Shown here: piece after piece, positions 1 to 9,326 of the stretch | Position numbering within the stretch: position 1 is the first letter of the stretch | Layout: the number at the start of each line of letters is the position of its first letter | From: JBCDAP01 sp038747915 | Lineage (GTDB): Bacteria; Planctomycetota; Phycisphaerae; Phycisphaerales; UBA1924 | NCBI GenBank assembly: GCA_038747915.1 | Contig: JBCDJJ010000016.1 | Span: 1-53,042, forward strand | Length of the DNA: 53,042 nt | Direction: 5' to 3' | The notes under the pieces: generated by a model | The model's database searches: none | Seen by the model: only the letters and a program-made list of their open reading frames with translations | What the model was told of the DNA's origin: nothing | Position numbers and translations under genes: made by a program

Positions 1-102
1 ATATGAACACACTTCGCATATATATACTAATAAAAAATTATTAGTTATTATACCAATAATACATTAACTATTATTAAAGCATCATTGGAACCATACGCGG
101 CA

Positions 103-498
103 TCATTGACACGGATCGCCCGAAGCCACTGGAACCGTACGCGGGTGAGATGTAATTGTACAGGGATTATCACAGAATCCCGTTTCGGGATCCTCGTTGA
201 ACCATTGCTTCACACAGGTGATCTGCGTCTCCGCTGTTGTGGCAAGTCCTGATGCAACTCTCTTTGCTGCAATTACATTCGGATTGACAATATCTGTCTC
301 GAATGCACAATTACAAGCATCTGGACTGAACTCGATCCCCACAATATCGCATATTGTTCCCCTATCTTCATTGGTGAAACAAGGCAATGATGGATCATCA
401 TCGTCATCCGCACCCGCGAACACTATGCCCGGGGCGGCCGCACACGATAGTGCGGCCAGAATGAGGATACGTGATTTCTTAACATGAATCTTTTTCAT
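103..498 (-). CDS. small secreted Cys-containing protein, unknown function
   Basis: The 131-residue product begins MKKIHVKKSRILILAALSC and has a clear Sec signal peptide ending near VFAGA. The mature part opens with an acidic DDDDD run and holds seven cysteines spread over about 105 residues, which suggests a disulfide-stabilised exported protein. I chose the ATG at 498 because GGAGAT lies 6 nt upstream (505-510); an upstream in-frame ATG at 537 has no such site and would spoil the signal peptide. It is followed on the same strand by the gene starting at 1620, 72 nt away. I recognise no family. Its base composition is clearly lower in GC than most of the window. Confidence 0.6.
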   Translation of the reverse strand: MKKIHVKKSRILILAALSCAAAPGIVFAGADDDDDPSLPCFTNEDRGTICDIVGIEFSPDACNCAFETDIVNPNVIAAKRVASGLATTAETQITCVKQWFNEDPETGFCDNPCTITSHPRTVPVASGDPCQ

Positions 499-570
499 TA
501 ATTGATCTCCAAACGTGGTGCCGGATAAAAACAACATGAAAGATAACTATATTAGTGCGATACTTTAAAT

Positions 571-1620
571 TTAAATAGAACTTTGATTCTGCGATGCATT
601 ATCAGATTTGCGCAGAGATAAAAACAAGATATAACCCAGGCCGACAAGCAGGATCGCGGAAATCGAAGCGTAGGCAAGAATATTGCGCGAGACGATAGGA
701 TCACGATCCACACTGCTCGCTCCGGTAGTGTTCTTGCTGAGTTGACCATCGCGGATCTCTTGGATCGAATCGTCACCGGAGTTGAGCACCACCCCCAGGA
801 TCGGATCTTTCTGACCCGTCACCGGGACTTTGGTTCGCTGCTTTGTCTCAGATGCCAGCAGTTCTCGCAACTCGATCAGTTCCACAACCCGAGACAGCTC
901 ACCCGACTCAGAATAATTGTACCACACCGCTGGTATGGCATGGTTAAACGGTGAATATGTATCATATTCACCGTATTCACTAAGAAGCTGGCCGGGCTCG
1001 CCATCCGGACTTAAAGCGATAGCACGTGATACCGCATATCGCCCCTCAAACGGACCCCCCTCTTGGATATGTAGCTCTCTTCGAATAGATAAATCATTGC
1101 CCTGCGGTGATCGCATCACCATATCGAAACTATCTTCTGATACTCTTGTGATTGTGTACTCTTCTGTACTGATTTTGCATCTCGCAGTCACAAGACCGAG
1201 AAAAATACTCTCGGATTGCCACTTTGAGTAGGTAAATCCGAGATTGCTGTCGTCATCGCTCCCTTTGAGAATTTGCAAAATCTGATCTTCTGTAATGACA
1301 CGCCACAGTAGATTTGCGCTCTCGCTTGCGACGGTTGTTATTAATTCTCTGCTATCAACGAAGAGCTCGTTCTTTTGCAGTCGCCACGACCGTGTGTCGA
1401 AGTGCCACATTGTGTACGTGATCGAAGACACGCGGCCATAGAGCGGGTTCCCAGGGCCTATGAGCACGTGCAATTTAAAATATGTATCGTCCGGAACTTT
1501 GTAGCTATAAAAGGTGTCGATGGAAGAGATGATCCCTCGCGTGCTGGGCGCTGTGGTTTCTTGCGAATAAATATATAATGATGGAACGAATAGTATCGCT
1601 AGAATTATACAAGTTTTCAC
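571..1620 (-). CDS. exported protein with C-terminal membrane anchor, unknown function
   Basis: The 349-residue product starts with a signal peptide (MKTCIILAILFVPSLYIYSQ). A mostly hydrophilic body follows, and a single hydrophobic segment near residues 315-335 (ILAYASISAILLVGLGYILF) precedes a short charged tail, so the bulk should be outside the cytoplasm with a C-terminal anchor. The start is GTG, with no strong ribosome site visible. It lies upstream of the small secreted protein gene on the same strand and the two may form one transcript. GC content and codon use are well below the rest of the window, consistent with foreign origin. I recognise no domain. Confidence 0.6.
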   Translation of the reverse strand: MKTCIILAILFVPSLYIYSQETTAPSTRGIISSIDTFYSYKVPDDTYFKLHVLIGPGNPLYGRVSSITYTMWHFDTRSWRLQKNELFVDSRELITTVASESANLLWRVITEDQILQILKGSDDDSNLGFTYSKWQSESIFLGLVTARCKISTEEYTITRVSEDSFDMVMRSPQGNDLSIRRELHIQEGGPFEGRYAVSRAIALSPDGEPGQLLSEYGEYDTYSPFNHAIPAVWYNYSESGELSRVVELIELRELLASETKQRTKVPVTGQKDPILGVVLNSGDDSIQEIRDGQLSKNTTGASSVDRDPIVSRNILAYASISAILLVGLGYILFLSLRKSDNASQNQSSI

Positions 1621-2269
1621 CCGGAGGACCCAATCATATCGAACCTGTCGGGAAGTGGCTGTCGCTGCCCTCGCCCATCAGGAATGCTCTAATAATGCAC
1701 CGATGTCTATGGTCGTTGTAGTCTTCATGCGATCCTACCGATATCTTTTCATTAGTTACGGCCTCCCGCAGCCGGGAAAATGAACTACTGGCACAAACCC
1801 GCGCTCTTGTCACAGGTTACTCGCGTCTCTGGTGCCTACAAAGACAAAGTTGAGCAATTGATGCTTTTCGGCACATCGCCCGTCTGCGTGGTGATACGCA
1901 CAGACTTGGGCCACCCTGACGACTCTTGCACTTCCGCGACAGGCTCGGGCGCGACGTGACCCGGGACATCTGCTTCTATGGGCAGTGTGAGAGATGCCAT
2001 CTGAGTGCATGCACATTTATGATGACTTTGATGCATATTTAACATAGATTTGTGTCTTTGAGTGGGTAGCACAGGCCTGCAATATCCCCGGATTTGGCCG
2101 CGTCATCGGTGCCGGCGATTCCGCATGACGTTGCCGGTTTACTCGATGATGTGACTGTACTGACCGTGCGAGACCGCTTTGATGCGCTTGCCGCACGATA
2201 TGTCCGCTCGAACAACACAAGTTGGCGTCGTCATGCTTGAGAGGCGATGCGACGCGATGAGCTCATCGC
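1621..2269. other. long non-coding stretch, no gene recognised
   Basis: Short open frames on the minus strand between 1810 and 2220 have no start-site signal, no recognisable motif and mutually overlapping frames, so I treat them as chance. No tRNA or terminator is evident. The stretch lies at the transition between the low-GC left end and the high-GC remainder. Confidence 0.4.
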
Positions 2270-3049
2270 TCAGCCACATCCCTCGATGAGGGTGCGCAGC
2301 ACCTCGGCTGAGGACGAAAGCTCCCCGGGATCATCTTTGGGAACAAACTCGAGCAACAAGGCGTGCTCACGCTCGCCCGACCTCAGCAACTGGAGATATC
2401 GACGCCACTCGCCGGCTCCCTCCGCAAGCGGACGCCGGACCACCTCGCCCGATGTCGTCGGCCAGTGGAACACATGCACCGTCGACACACGATCGAGCAC
2501 GCGGCGCAGCGTCTCCAACCGCGCCGGCACATCGAGCGGCACCGGCGGCTGCCACCCCGTGCGCACGTTCGGGCGATCGATCTCGTCGAGCACCGCGAGC
2601 GCCGACTCGGGCGAATCGGTGAGTGTGCCGGCGTGAAACTCGAGCGTCACCTCGAGGTCGGCCTCGCGCGCACCATCGGCGAACGCTGCGAGCGAGTCGA
2701 CCACCATCGATCGGTACCCCGCATCGGCCTCACCGGAGCCCCGCTCGCCCGCCCACACGCGCACCGACCGCGCGCCGAGCGCCGCGGCGGTGTCCACCAC
2801 CTCGGTGATCGAGGGGGCATCCGGGCGTGTCGATCCGGCCCGGAAGTACGAGCCGTACGCCTCACAGGTCAGGCCGCGATCGAGGGTCATCCGGCGCACC
2901 GCGCGGGCTGTGGCGGTGTCTCCGTGGGGCACGTGCACATCGCCCCCCCACTCCATCGCCCGAAGCCCGCACCGCGCCGCGAGCTCGACTACCGACTGCG
3001 CCGACAAGTGGCGAAAGGTCACCGAGACGAGGCCGGGCGTGAAGCTCAT
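2270..3049 (-). CDS. sugar phosphate isomerase/epimerase-like TIM-barrel protein
   Basis: The 259-residue product has the pattern of the xylose-isomerase-like TIM barrel (AP endonuclease 2 superfamily). The N-terminus MSFTPGLVSVTFRHLS is followed by AARCGLRAMEWGGD, a beta-strand and metal-site motif typical of these proteins, and a later LEFHAGTLTDSPESA contains expected metal-ligand Glu and His residues. Such enzymes isomerise or epimerise sugars or sugar acids in the cytoplasm; the substrate cannot be told. It overlaps the stop codon of the upstream dehydrogenase gene by 4 nt (ATGA), so the two are probably translated together and act on related sugar or hydroxy-acid metabolites (inference). 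Confidence 0.8.
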   Translation of the reverse strand: MSFTPGLVSVTFRHLSAQSVVELAARCGLRAMEWGGDVHVPHGDTATARAVRRMTLDRGLTCEAYGSYFRAGSTRPDAPSITEVVDTAAALGARSVRVWAGERGSGEADAGYRSMVVDSLAAFADGAREADLEVTLEFHAGTLTDSPESALAVLDEIDRPNVRTGWQPPVPLDVPARLETLRRVLDRVSTVHVFHWPTTSGEVVRRPLAEGAGEWRRYLQLLRSGEREHALLLEFVPKDDPGELSSSAEVLRTLIEGCG

Positions 3050-4071
3050 GCCCGGTGCCCCTGAGGCGTGAACCGGTGCGCCGAGTGCGCGAGCGCCGAG
3101 AGATCCACCTCGTACGCCAGCGGCTCGGTGCGGATGTACCGCTCGAGTTCGTCCACCATGTGGTCCGCGAGACGCGCTCGCTCGCCGCCCATCGAGCCGG
3201 CGATGTGGGGCGTGAGGAACACGTTCTCCAAGCGGTACACCGGCGAGTCGGGCGCCGGCGGCTCCGGGTGCGTCACATCGAGCGCGAACTGCAGATCGGG
3301 CCGGCGACCCGCCACGCGGATCAGCCCGGCCTCGTCCACCACCGCGCCGCGCGCGGTATTGATGAAACCCGCGCCCTCGGACAACCGGTCCAGGAGCGCC
3401 TCGTCGATCAGACCGATCGTCTCGTCGAGCAGCGGTGTATGCACCGAGACAACGTCACTCCGATCGAAGATCTCGGGAAGATCAACGAGTGTCAGCCCCA
3501 CCTCACGCGCCTCGGCCTCGGCAAGAAAGGGGTCGTACGCGAGCACGCGCAGGTCGCTCATGCGGAGCCGCTCCGCGACCAGCCGCCCGATCTGCCCGAC
3601 CGATACCAAACCAACCACCGAGCCGTACGCCCCGGTGATCGGCATGGGCGAGAACGACCGTGCGCGGCGGACACCCCGGGCCTGCGCGAACGCGCGCTTG
3701 AGCATCAGGTGAATCACCGACACCGTGAACTCGGCAACGGGGATCGAGTTCGCATACGTCGCAGTCGAGATCCGCACGCCCCGCGCGTGCAGTTCGCTCG
3801 TCGCAAAGCTCGAGATCGAGCCGGCGGCGTAGAGGATGAGCCGCAGGTTGGGCAGCCGATCGAGCACCGCGGCATCGAGCCGTGGCATGCCCCACGTGCA
3901 GAGCAGCACCTCCACCTCCGCGAGCCCCGCCCCGCCCGACACCAGCGCCTCGGGCGTGAGATGCGCCACGGAACCACGCGCAGCTCGCTCGGCGCGAGAC
4001 CGCACCGCCGGTGGAAACACATCGGCGAGCACCGAATCCGGCGAGATCAGACACGTCGGCGTGGTACGCAT
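3046..4071 (-). CDS. D-isomer-specific 2-hydroxyacid dehydrogenase
   Basis: The 341-residue NAD(P)-dependent oxidoreductase has the family layout. An N-terminal substrate-binding half contains LRLILYAAGSISSF. The nucleotide-binding half has the Rossmann signature VGLVSVGQIGRLVAERL, then SDVVSVHTPLLDETIGLI, GAGFINTARGAVVDE with the substrate Arg, and a C-terminal FLTPHIAGS carrying the catalytic His. I chose the ATG at 4071 because AAGGA lies 6 nt upstream; the open frame continues upstream but the added residues look non-coding. It overlaps the downstream isomerase-like gene by 4 nt. Substrate unknown; phosphoglycerate, erythronate or glyoxylate-type acids are all possible. Confidence 0.85.
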   Translation of the reverse strand: MRTTPTCLISPDSVLADVFPPAVRSRAERAARGSVAHLTPEALVSGGAGLAEVEVLLCTWGMPRLDAAVLDRLPNLRLILYAAGSISSFATSELHARGVRISTATYANSIPVAEFTVSVIHLMLKRAFAQARGVRRARSFSPMPITGAYGSVVGLVSVGQIGRLVAERLRMSDLRVLAYDPFLAEAEAREVGLTLVDLPEIFDRSDVVSVHTPLLDETIGLIDEALLDRLSEGAGFINTARGAVVDEAGLIRVAGRRPDLQFALDVTHPEPPAPDSPVYRLENVFLTPHIAGSMGGERARLADHMVDELERYIRTEPLAYEVDLSALAHSAHRFTPQGHRA

Positions 4072-4186
4072 CGGGGTCCTTCGAGGGGCATCGAGACGGT
4101 ATCGTCGGACGACCAGCGCGGCGCGTGCCCCGCAAGAGATGCACAACAGTACCGCCGCACACGCCTGGTGCTCGCGCCGCTCCCGT

Positions 4187-5044
4187 TCAACTCGTCCGGT
4201 GCCGAGCGTCCGCCCGCAGGCCCAGGTGCGGCCGGCGCTTGGTGAACAGCCGCTCGCCACGGCGGCGCGATGTCTTGAGGGCGCTCCGCCGCTCCCGATC
4301 GAGCACGTGCCGCACGCGCGGGAGGGTTTCGCGATCGCACACCCCCGGGTGCGAGATCAGCGCCTCGAGCACCGCGAGATCGTTGACGAACCCAAGGCCG
4401 CGTGTGAGGCGACGCAACCGGCGCGTGAACGCGCGGTCGGCGTGGGCGGGCATCGCCTCGAGCTGATTGCGGAGATGACGCGCACGACGGCGCCACCGGT
4501 GGAGCGTGTCATCGGTGCGCGCCCGCTCGGCACGCCGGCGCGCCCTGCTCGCCGAGTCGTACGATGCGCGGATCTGGCGACGAATCTCACCATCGGACCG
4601 TTCCTCGAGCATCGGCGGCAGCTCGCGGAGGACACGGTCGATCGCCCGGCACACGATCGGCGATGCCGACTCGGCCGCCCTGGTGCGCTCCCGCCGGCGG
4701 AGCGCCTTGGCCACGTGACGCAGCGCCCGGCGCTCCTTCTTCGACTTCGCACTGCCACGCAGCTCGAGCGCACGCTCGGCCGCGGCACGCAGATCACGCT
4801 GCTCGCCGAGTGTGTGCGACGCCTCGCGCAGCACGCGGTCGAGGTCGCACCGATGCGCATCGTCCTTCGGAAGCAGCCGGATCAGGCTCCGCGTGCGATT
4901 CAGGCACCGCCTCGTCAGGCGGATGGCGCCCGCATCGCCCCGCGTCGCGTCCGGCGCGAGCCGACGAGCGTGACGCAGACGCCGCTTCGCCTCGGCGGAG
5001 AGCGTCACACCAAGATGTTCATGGATCAGGTCGCGCACCGCCAT
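4187..5044 (-). CDS. CHAD domain-containing protein
   Basis: The product is about 285 residues, all helical and very rich in Arg and conserved His. It shows the repeated four-helix pattern of CHAD domains, for example RRCLNRTRSLIRLLPKD and LHRWRRRARHLRNQLEAM. CHAD domains bind polyphosphate and often accompany CYTH triphosphatases; no CYTH domain is present here or next door. The start is uncertain: ATGs at 5044, 5065 and 5092 are all in frame and none has a clear ribosome site. The gene lies 115 nt upstream of the hydroxyacid dehydrogenase on the same strand. Confidence 0.8.
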   Translation of the reverse strand: MAVRDLIHEHLGVTLSAEAKRRLRHARRLAPDATRGDAGAIRLTRRCLNRTRSLIRLLPKDDAHRCDLDRVLREASHTLGEQRDLRAAAERALELRGSAKSKKERRALRHVAKALRRRERTRAAESASPIVCRAIDRVLRELPPMLEERSDGEIRRQIRASYDSASRARRRAERARTDDTLHRWRRRARHLRNQLEAMPAHADRAFTRRLRRLTRGLGFVNDLAVLEALISHPGVCDRETLPRVRHVLDRERRSALKTSRRRGERLFTKRRPHLGLRADARHRTS

Positions 5045-5280
5045 CGGCAATGATAGGCACACCATGTTGAGAACGTGCCGGGACCGATACACGTGCTCGA
5101 ATCAGACATCCCCCGCTGGTTCCACGTACCTCGTGACATCCCACTCGCATCACCGAGCGTGAAACGCCACGAGCATCTCCCTTCACCGCCGAGATCAGTC
5201 AATCCCCCGTATCGAGTGCGATAGACCAAACTCTGACGCACGAACACGCACGTCACACCCACGACCTACCATCACACCCG

Positions 5281-5949
5281 ATGGCCACCTCAACCGTCGA
5301 GGACTACGTCAAAGCGATCTACCTGCTCCAGCAGGATGCGCCCACCGGCGAGGCCACGGTCGTCCGCCTCGCCGCAACCCTCGGCGTCACCAAGGGCAGC
5401 GTGACCGCCATGGTCCGCAAGCTCCGCGAGGCGGGCCTCGCCAACGCCGAGCGGTACGGCGGCATCACGCTCACCGCGAAAGGCCGCAGGCTCGCCATCG
5501 ACATGATCCGCCGCCACCGGCTCATCGAGGTGTTCCTCGTCGAGACACTCGGCTTCGACTGGACCGAAGTACACGACGAAGCAGAACGCCTCGAGCACGC
5601 GCTCTCCGCCAAGGTGCTCGACCGCCTCGACGCCTTCCTCAACCACCCCGCGATCGACCCGCACGGCGATCCCATCCCCGATGCCAACGGCAGGCTTATC
5701 CAGGGCGATTTCACACCCCTCGGCGAGCTCCGCGCCGGCGACCGCGGCCTCGTCGCCCGCATCAGCAATCAAGACCCCGCCTTCCTCGAGTTCGCAGCGA
5801 CCCACGGCCTGCGACCCGGCACACGCATCAGCGTGGTCGAGGTCCTCCCGCAGGCCGAGTCCATCAGCGTGAAAGCCGCCCGGAACCAGCCCGTGAGCCT
5901 CTCTCTCACCGCGGCCAACACCGTCCATGTCGACCTCGGCAGAGCCTGA
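5281..5949 (+). CDS. mntR: DtxR/MntR-family metal-dependent transcriptional regulator
   Basis: The 222-residue product has the three-part DtxR layout. An N-terminal winged helix (STVEDYVKAIYLLQQ, then VTKGSVTAMVRKLREAGL) is followed by a metal-binding and dimerisation domain (IRRHRLIEVFLVETLGF, HDEAERLEHALS, with the His and Glu ligands), a linker HPAIDPHGDPIP, and an SH3/FeoA-like C-terminal domain from about residue 140. Such repressors bind operators when loaded with Mn(II) or Fe(II). It lies directly upstream of a metal ABC transporter operon, and a palindrome overlaps that operon's -35 element, so it probably represses uptake when metal is plentiful. Manganese is preferred because the transporter looks Mn-type, but iron cannot be excluded. 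Confidence 0.9.
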   Translation: MATSTVEDYVKAIYLLQQDAPTGEATVVRLAATLGVTKGSVTAMVRKLREAGLANAERYGGITLTAKGRRLAIDMIRRHRLIEVFLVETLGFDWTEVHDEAERLEHALSAKVLDRLDAFLNHPAIDPHGDPIPDANGRLIQGDFTPLGELRAGDRGLVARISNQDPAFLEFAATHGLRPGTRISVVEVLPQAESISVKAARNQPVSLSLTAANTVHVDLGRA

Positions 5950-6002
5950 GCCATAGGTCGGGCCCGGCGCATGCACCGGCACACGCACCAGCGGGCATAA
6001 TT

Positions 6003-6033
6003 GTTTGACTTGACAAACTCTCGACCCTACACT
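6003..6033 (+). promoter_or_regulatory. promoter of the metal ABC transporter with overlapping palindrome
   Basis: A -35 element TTGACT (6005-6010) and a -10 element TACACT (6028-6033) are separated by 17 nt. An inverted repeat with arms GTTTG and CAAAC and a 6-nt centre (6003-6018) covers the -35 element. This is where a DtxR/MntR repressor would be expected to bind; the link to the adjacent regulator is inference. Confidence 0.55.
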
Positions 6034-6074
6034 GTTCATCCATTCATAAAGTCAGCCTCGAACTCGGAGTGATC

Positions 6075-7088
6075 ATGCGTCGACTACTGCACCTCGTACT
6101 TGTTCTCCCGTTGCTCGCTGTCCTCGGCGCCTGCGGGCGGTCCGATGCGCCGGCCGCGCCGGAGAGCGCGGGCGCCTCACCCACCGAGGCGAGCGACACC
6201 TACACGATCGTGACGACCGTGGGCATGGTCACCGACCTCGTGCGCAACGTCGCCGGCGACCGCGCCGAGGTGGTCCCGATGATGGGCTCCGGCGTCGACC
6301 CGCACCTGTACAAGCCCACACGGTCCGATGCGGAGCGGATGCTCGATGCGGATGTGATCTTCTACAACGGCCTGCTGCTCGAGGGGAAGATGACCGATGC
6401 CCTCATCCGCGCCGCGACGAGCGGCAAGAAGGTCTTCCCGGTCACCGAGCTGCTCGATGAGCAGTACCTGCTCGAGCCCGACGACTTCGAGGGCCTCTAC
6501 GACCCACACGTGTGGATGGACCCCTCGGCGTGGATCAGCACCGTCGACGTCGTGCGGGACAAGCTCATCGAGTACGACCCCGCCGGCGCATCTGTGTACC
6601 GGGCGAACGCCGACGCGTACCGGGCCCAGCTCACCGAACTCGATGAGTACGCCGCCCGCGTGCTCGGCAGCGTGAGCGGGCAGCAGCGGGTGCTCGTCAC
6701 CGCGCACGATGCGTTCAACTACTTCGGCCGCCGGTTCGACTACGAGGTCCTCGGGATCCAGGGCATGTCGACCGAGTCCGAAGCGGGCGTGCAGGACATC
6801 GAGCGACTCGTCGACCTGCTCGTGAGCCGCGGCATCGGCGCCGTCTTCGTCGAGTCGACCGTGAGCGATCGCAACGTCAACGCGCTCATCACCGGTGCCC
6901 GCGCCCGCGGGCACGAGGTGCGCATCGGGGGCGAACTCTTTAGCGACGCGATGGGGCCCGATGGCACCTACGAGGGCACCTACATCGGCATGATCGATCA
7001 CAACGCCACGACCATCGCCCGAGCCCTCGGCGGTCAGGCCCCCGAGAAGGGCATGAACGACGCGCTCGGCGAGCACGCCGCGGAGTAA
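6075..7088 (+). CDS. manganese/zinc ABC transporter substrate-binding lipoprotein
   Basis: The 337-residue product is a cluster A-I (ZnuA/TroA/MntC type) metal-binding protein. It begins with a lipoprotein signal peptide (LLHLVLVLPLLAVLGACG), so it should be lipid-anchored outside the cytoplasmic membrane. Expected metal ligands are visible: His in VDPHLYKPT, His in YDPHVWMDPSAW, Glu in GAVFVESTVSDRN and Asp in YIGMIDHN. The His-His-Glu-Asp set, and the lack of a His-rich loop as in ZnuA, favours manganese. ATG 6075 has GGAG 5 nt upstream; a GTG at 6069 overlaps that site and is less likely. It is the first gene of an operon with ATPase and permeases. Confidence 0.9.
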   Translation: MRRLLHLVLVLPLLAVLGACGRSDAPAAPESAGASPTEASDTYTIVTTVGMVTDLVRNVAGDRAEVVPMMGSGVDPHLYKPTRSDAERMLDADVIFYNGLLLEGKMTDALIRAATSGKKVFPVTELLDEQYLLEPDDFEGLYDPHVWMDPSAWISTVDVVRDKLIEYDPAGASVYRANADAYRAQLTELDEYAARVLGSVSGQQRVLVTAHDAFNYFGRRFDYEVLGIQGMSTESEAGVQDIERLVDLLVSRGIGAVFVESTVSDRNVNALITGARARGHEVRIGGELFSDAMGPDGTYEGTYIGMIDHNATTIARALGGQAPEKGMNDALGEHAAE

Positions 7089-7109
7089 CACCACCACGCC
7101 GAGCATCCG

Positions 7110-7943
7110 ATGGCCACCATCATCCACCCACCACCACGACCCCTCGACGGCCTCGCCGAGCGCCCAGAGCACTCACCCGAGAGCCCGCTCTCGATCCACG
7201 CGATGACGGTGGCCTACCACCGCAGGCCCGTGCTCTGGGATGTCGACTACGACGCCATGCCGAATCGCCTGACCGCGATCGTCGGACCCAACGGCGCCGG
7301 CAAGAGCACGCTCATCAAAGCCTGCCTCGACCTCGTGCCACGTGCCTCGGGCCAGGTCGAGTTCTGGGGGCACCCCTACCGCAGCGCCCGACCACGCATC
7401 GGCTACGTCCCCCAGCGGGAGAGCATCGACTGGGACTTCCCCGTCTCCGCGCTCGATGTCGTGTGCATGGGCCGGTACCGACGCATCGGGTGGTGCAGGC
7501 CCGTCACGCGCGCGCACAAGCGCGCAGCGCTCGACTGCCTCGAGCACGTCGGCCTCCAAGACTACGCCCACCGACAGATCAGCCAGCTCTCCGGCGGCCA
7601 ACAGCAGCGGGTGTTCCTCGCCCGCGCCCTCGCCCAAGAGGCCGACCTCTACTTCATGGACGAGCCGTTCGCCGGCGTCGATGCCGCGACCGAACGCGCC
7701 ATCGTCGAGGTGCTGCGCGAGCTCAAGGCCTCGGGCAAGGCGGTCATCGTCGTACACCACGACCTCCAGACCGTCCCGGCGTACTTCGACGATGTCATCC
7801 TGCTCAACATGCGTGTGGTCGCCGCGGGACCGGTCGCCCAGGTCTTCACCCCCGAGAACCTGCACAAGACGTACGGCGGCCGCCTCACGCTGCTCTCCGA
7901 AGCCGCCGACGCCGTCGCCCGGGCCGCCGCCGGAGAGGGGTGA
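7110..7943 (+). CDS. metal ABC transporter ATP-binding protein
   Basis: The 277-residue ATPase energises the metal importer encoded around it. Walker A is GPNGAGKST, the signature motif is LSGGQQQR, Walker B is ADLYFMDEPFAG, and the switch His is in VVHHDLQTV. The segment SIDWDFPVSALDVVCMGRYRRIGW closely matches the Q-loop region usual in MntB/SitB-type manganese ATPases. The gene begins 21 nt after the binding protein and ends 3 nt before the first permease, so all are likely co-transcribed. Confidence 0.93.
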   Translation: MATIIHPPPRPLDGLAERPEHSPESPLSIHAMTVAYHRRPVLWDVDYDAMPNRLTAIVGPNGAGKSTLIKACLDLVPRASGQVEFWGHPYRSARPRIGYVPQRESIDWDFPVSALDVVCMGRYRRIGWCRPVTRAHKRAALDCLEHVGLQDYAHRQISQLSGGQQQRVFLARALAQEADLYFMDEPFAGVDAATERAIVEVLRELKASGKAVIVVHHDLQTVPAYFDDVILLNMRVVAAGPVAQVFTPENLHKTYGGRLTLLSEAADAVARAAAGEG

Positions 7944-7946
7944 GGC

Positions 7947-9326
7947 GTGTCCGGCCTCCTCCACCACACCCACAGCGCGTCGAATGCCACCTCGATCACC
8001 GATCTGACGGGCGAGTGGCCGAGCGTCGCGGAGGTCGTCGAGACGCTCACCTTCCAATCGGGCTTCAACACCAACCTGGTCATCGCCGGGACCACACTGC
8101 TCGGCCTCGCCGCGGGCATCATCGGCGTCTTCGCGATGCTGCGGAAACGGTCGCTCATGACCGACGCCCTGAGCCACGCCACGCTGCCCGGGATTACCCT
8201 GGCGTTCCTGGTGGCCGGGTGGCTCGGCCTCGAGGGGCGTTCGCTCCCGGTGCTGCTCATCGGCGCGACCGTCACCGGCGTGCTCGGCGTGGTGTGCATC
8301 CACGCCATCCTCCGTCACTCGCGCCTGCACGAAGACGCCGCGATCGGCATCGTGCTGAGCGTGTTCTTCGGCGCTGGGATCGTCGGCCTGAGCTACATCC
8401 AGGCCAACGCCGCTGCGGGCTCGTCCGGGATCACAGGATTCATCTACGGCCAGGCCGCCACGATGCAGCCGCGCGATGTGATGCTCATGGCCGCGATCGC
8501 GGGCGTTGGCATCCTCGCGACCCTGGTGTTCCTCAAGGAGTTCGCTCTCGTCTGCTTCAACGACTCGTTCGCCAAGGTCGACGGGTGGCCCGTCGGCGTG
8601 ATCGATCTCGTGATGATGGCCCTCGTCGTCGTGGTGACCGTCGCGGGGCTCCAGGCGGTCGGCATCATCCTGGTCGTCGCGCTGCTCATCATCCCCGCGG
8701 TCGCCGCGCGTTTCTGGACCGAGCGGCTCTGGATGCTGGTCGTCATCGCCGGCGTCATCGGCGCCGCGAGCGGGTACCTCGGCTCGGTCGTCTCGGCGCT
8801 GCTGCCGCGTCAGCCCGCCGGCGCGGTCATCGTGCTCACCTCGGGTGTCATCTTCGTCATCAGCCTCGTCGCGGCGCCCGCCCGCGGTGTGATCGCCTCA
8901 GCCATCCGGCGGCTCCGGCTCCGAGTGCGCATCGCCGGAGACCACCTCCTCGAACTCGCCCACGACTCCAACCACGCGTCGCTCGCTCCCGCTTCCGTCG
9001 ACCGGCTCACCAGGCTCCGCGGGTGGTCGCCGATGCTCCGCGCACTCGTGCTCCGCTCCCTGCGCCGCACCGGCATGCTCGCGCCGCACGAGGATGGCCG
9101 CATTGAGGTCACCCCATCGGGCCTGCACCGCGGCGCACGCGTCGCTCGGAATCACGCGCTCTGGGAGCAGTACCTCATCAGCTACGCCGACATCGCCCCG
9201 AGCCACGTCGATTGGTCGGTCGACCAGGTCGAGCACGTCCTGAGCGATGAACTGATCGGTGAGCTCGAAGCCGAACTCGCGGGCCGCGGCATCGCCGTGC
9301 CCCCCGGGAAGGCGGTAACCCCATGA
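7947..9326 (+). CDS. metal ABC transporter permease with DtxR-like C-terminal domain
   Basis: The 459-residue product starts with GTG. Residues about 40-315 are an ABC-3 type permease with several membrane helices (for example NLVIAGTTLLGLAAGIIGVFAML) and the family motif LMTDALSHATLPGI. Residues about 330-455 are extra. The stretch VARNHALWEQYLISYADIAPSHV followed by VEHVL resembles the dimerisation and metal-binding domain of the DtxR regulator encoded at 5281-5949. The permease is therefore fused to a cytoplasmic domain that may sense metal. Fusions of this kind are known in metal transporters of some phyla. It overlaps the next permease gene by 4 nt. Confidence 0.88.
   Translation: MSGLLHHTHSASNATSITDLTGEWPSVAEVVETLTFQSGFNTNLVIAGTTLLGLAAGIIGVFAMLRKRSLMTDALSHATLPGITLAFLVAGWLGLEGRSLPVLLIGATVTGVLGVVCIHAILRHSRLHEDAAIGIVLSVFFGAGIVGLSYIQANAAAGSSGITGFIYGQAATMQPRDVMLMAAIAGVGILATLVFLKEFALVCFNDSFAKVDGWPVGVIDLVMMALVVVVTVAGLQAVGIILVVALLIIPAVAARFWTERLWMLVVIAGVIGAASGYLGSVVSALLPRQPAGAVIVLTSGVIFVISLVAAPARGVIASAIRRLRLRVRIAGDHLLELAHDSNHASLAPASVDRLTRLRGWSPMLRALVLRSLRRTGMLAPHEDGRIEVTPSGLHRGARVARNHALWEQYLISYADIAPSHVDWSVDQVEHVLSDELIGELEAELAGRGIAVPPGKAVTP

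Noticed and set aside
1810..2220. Three overlapping short minus-strand frames
   Set aside because: No ribosome site, no signal peptide and no recognisable sequence; likely chance.
3055..4245. 396-codon plus-strand frame, rich in Arg and His
   Set aside because: It is the complement of the hydroxyacid dehydrogenase, which has clear motifs; the frame has none.
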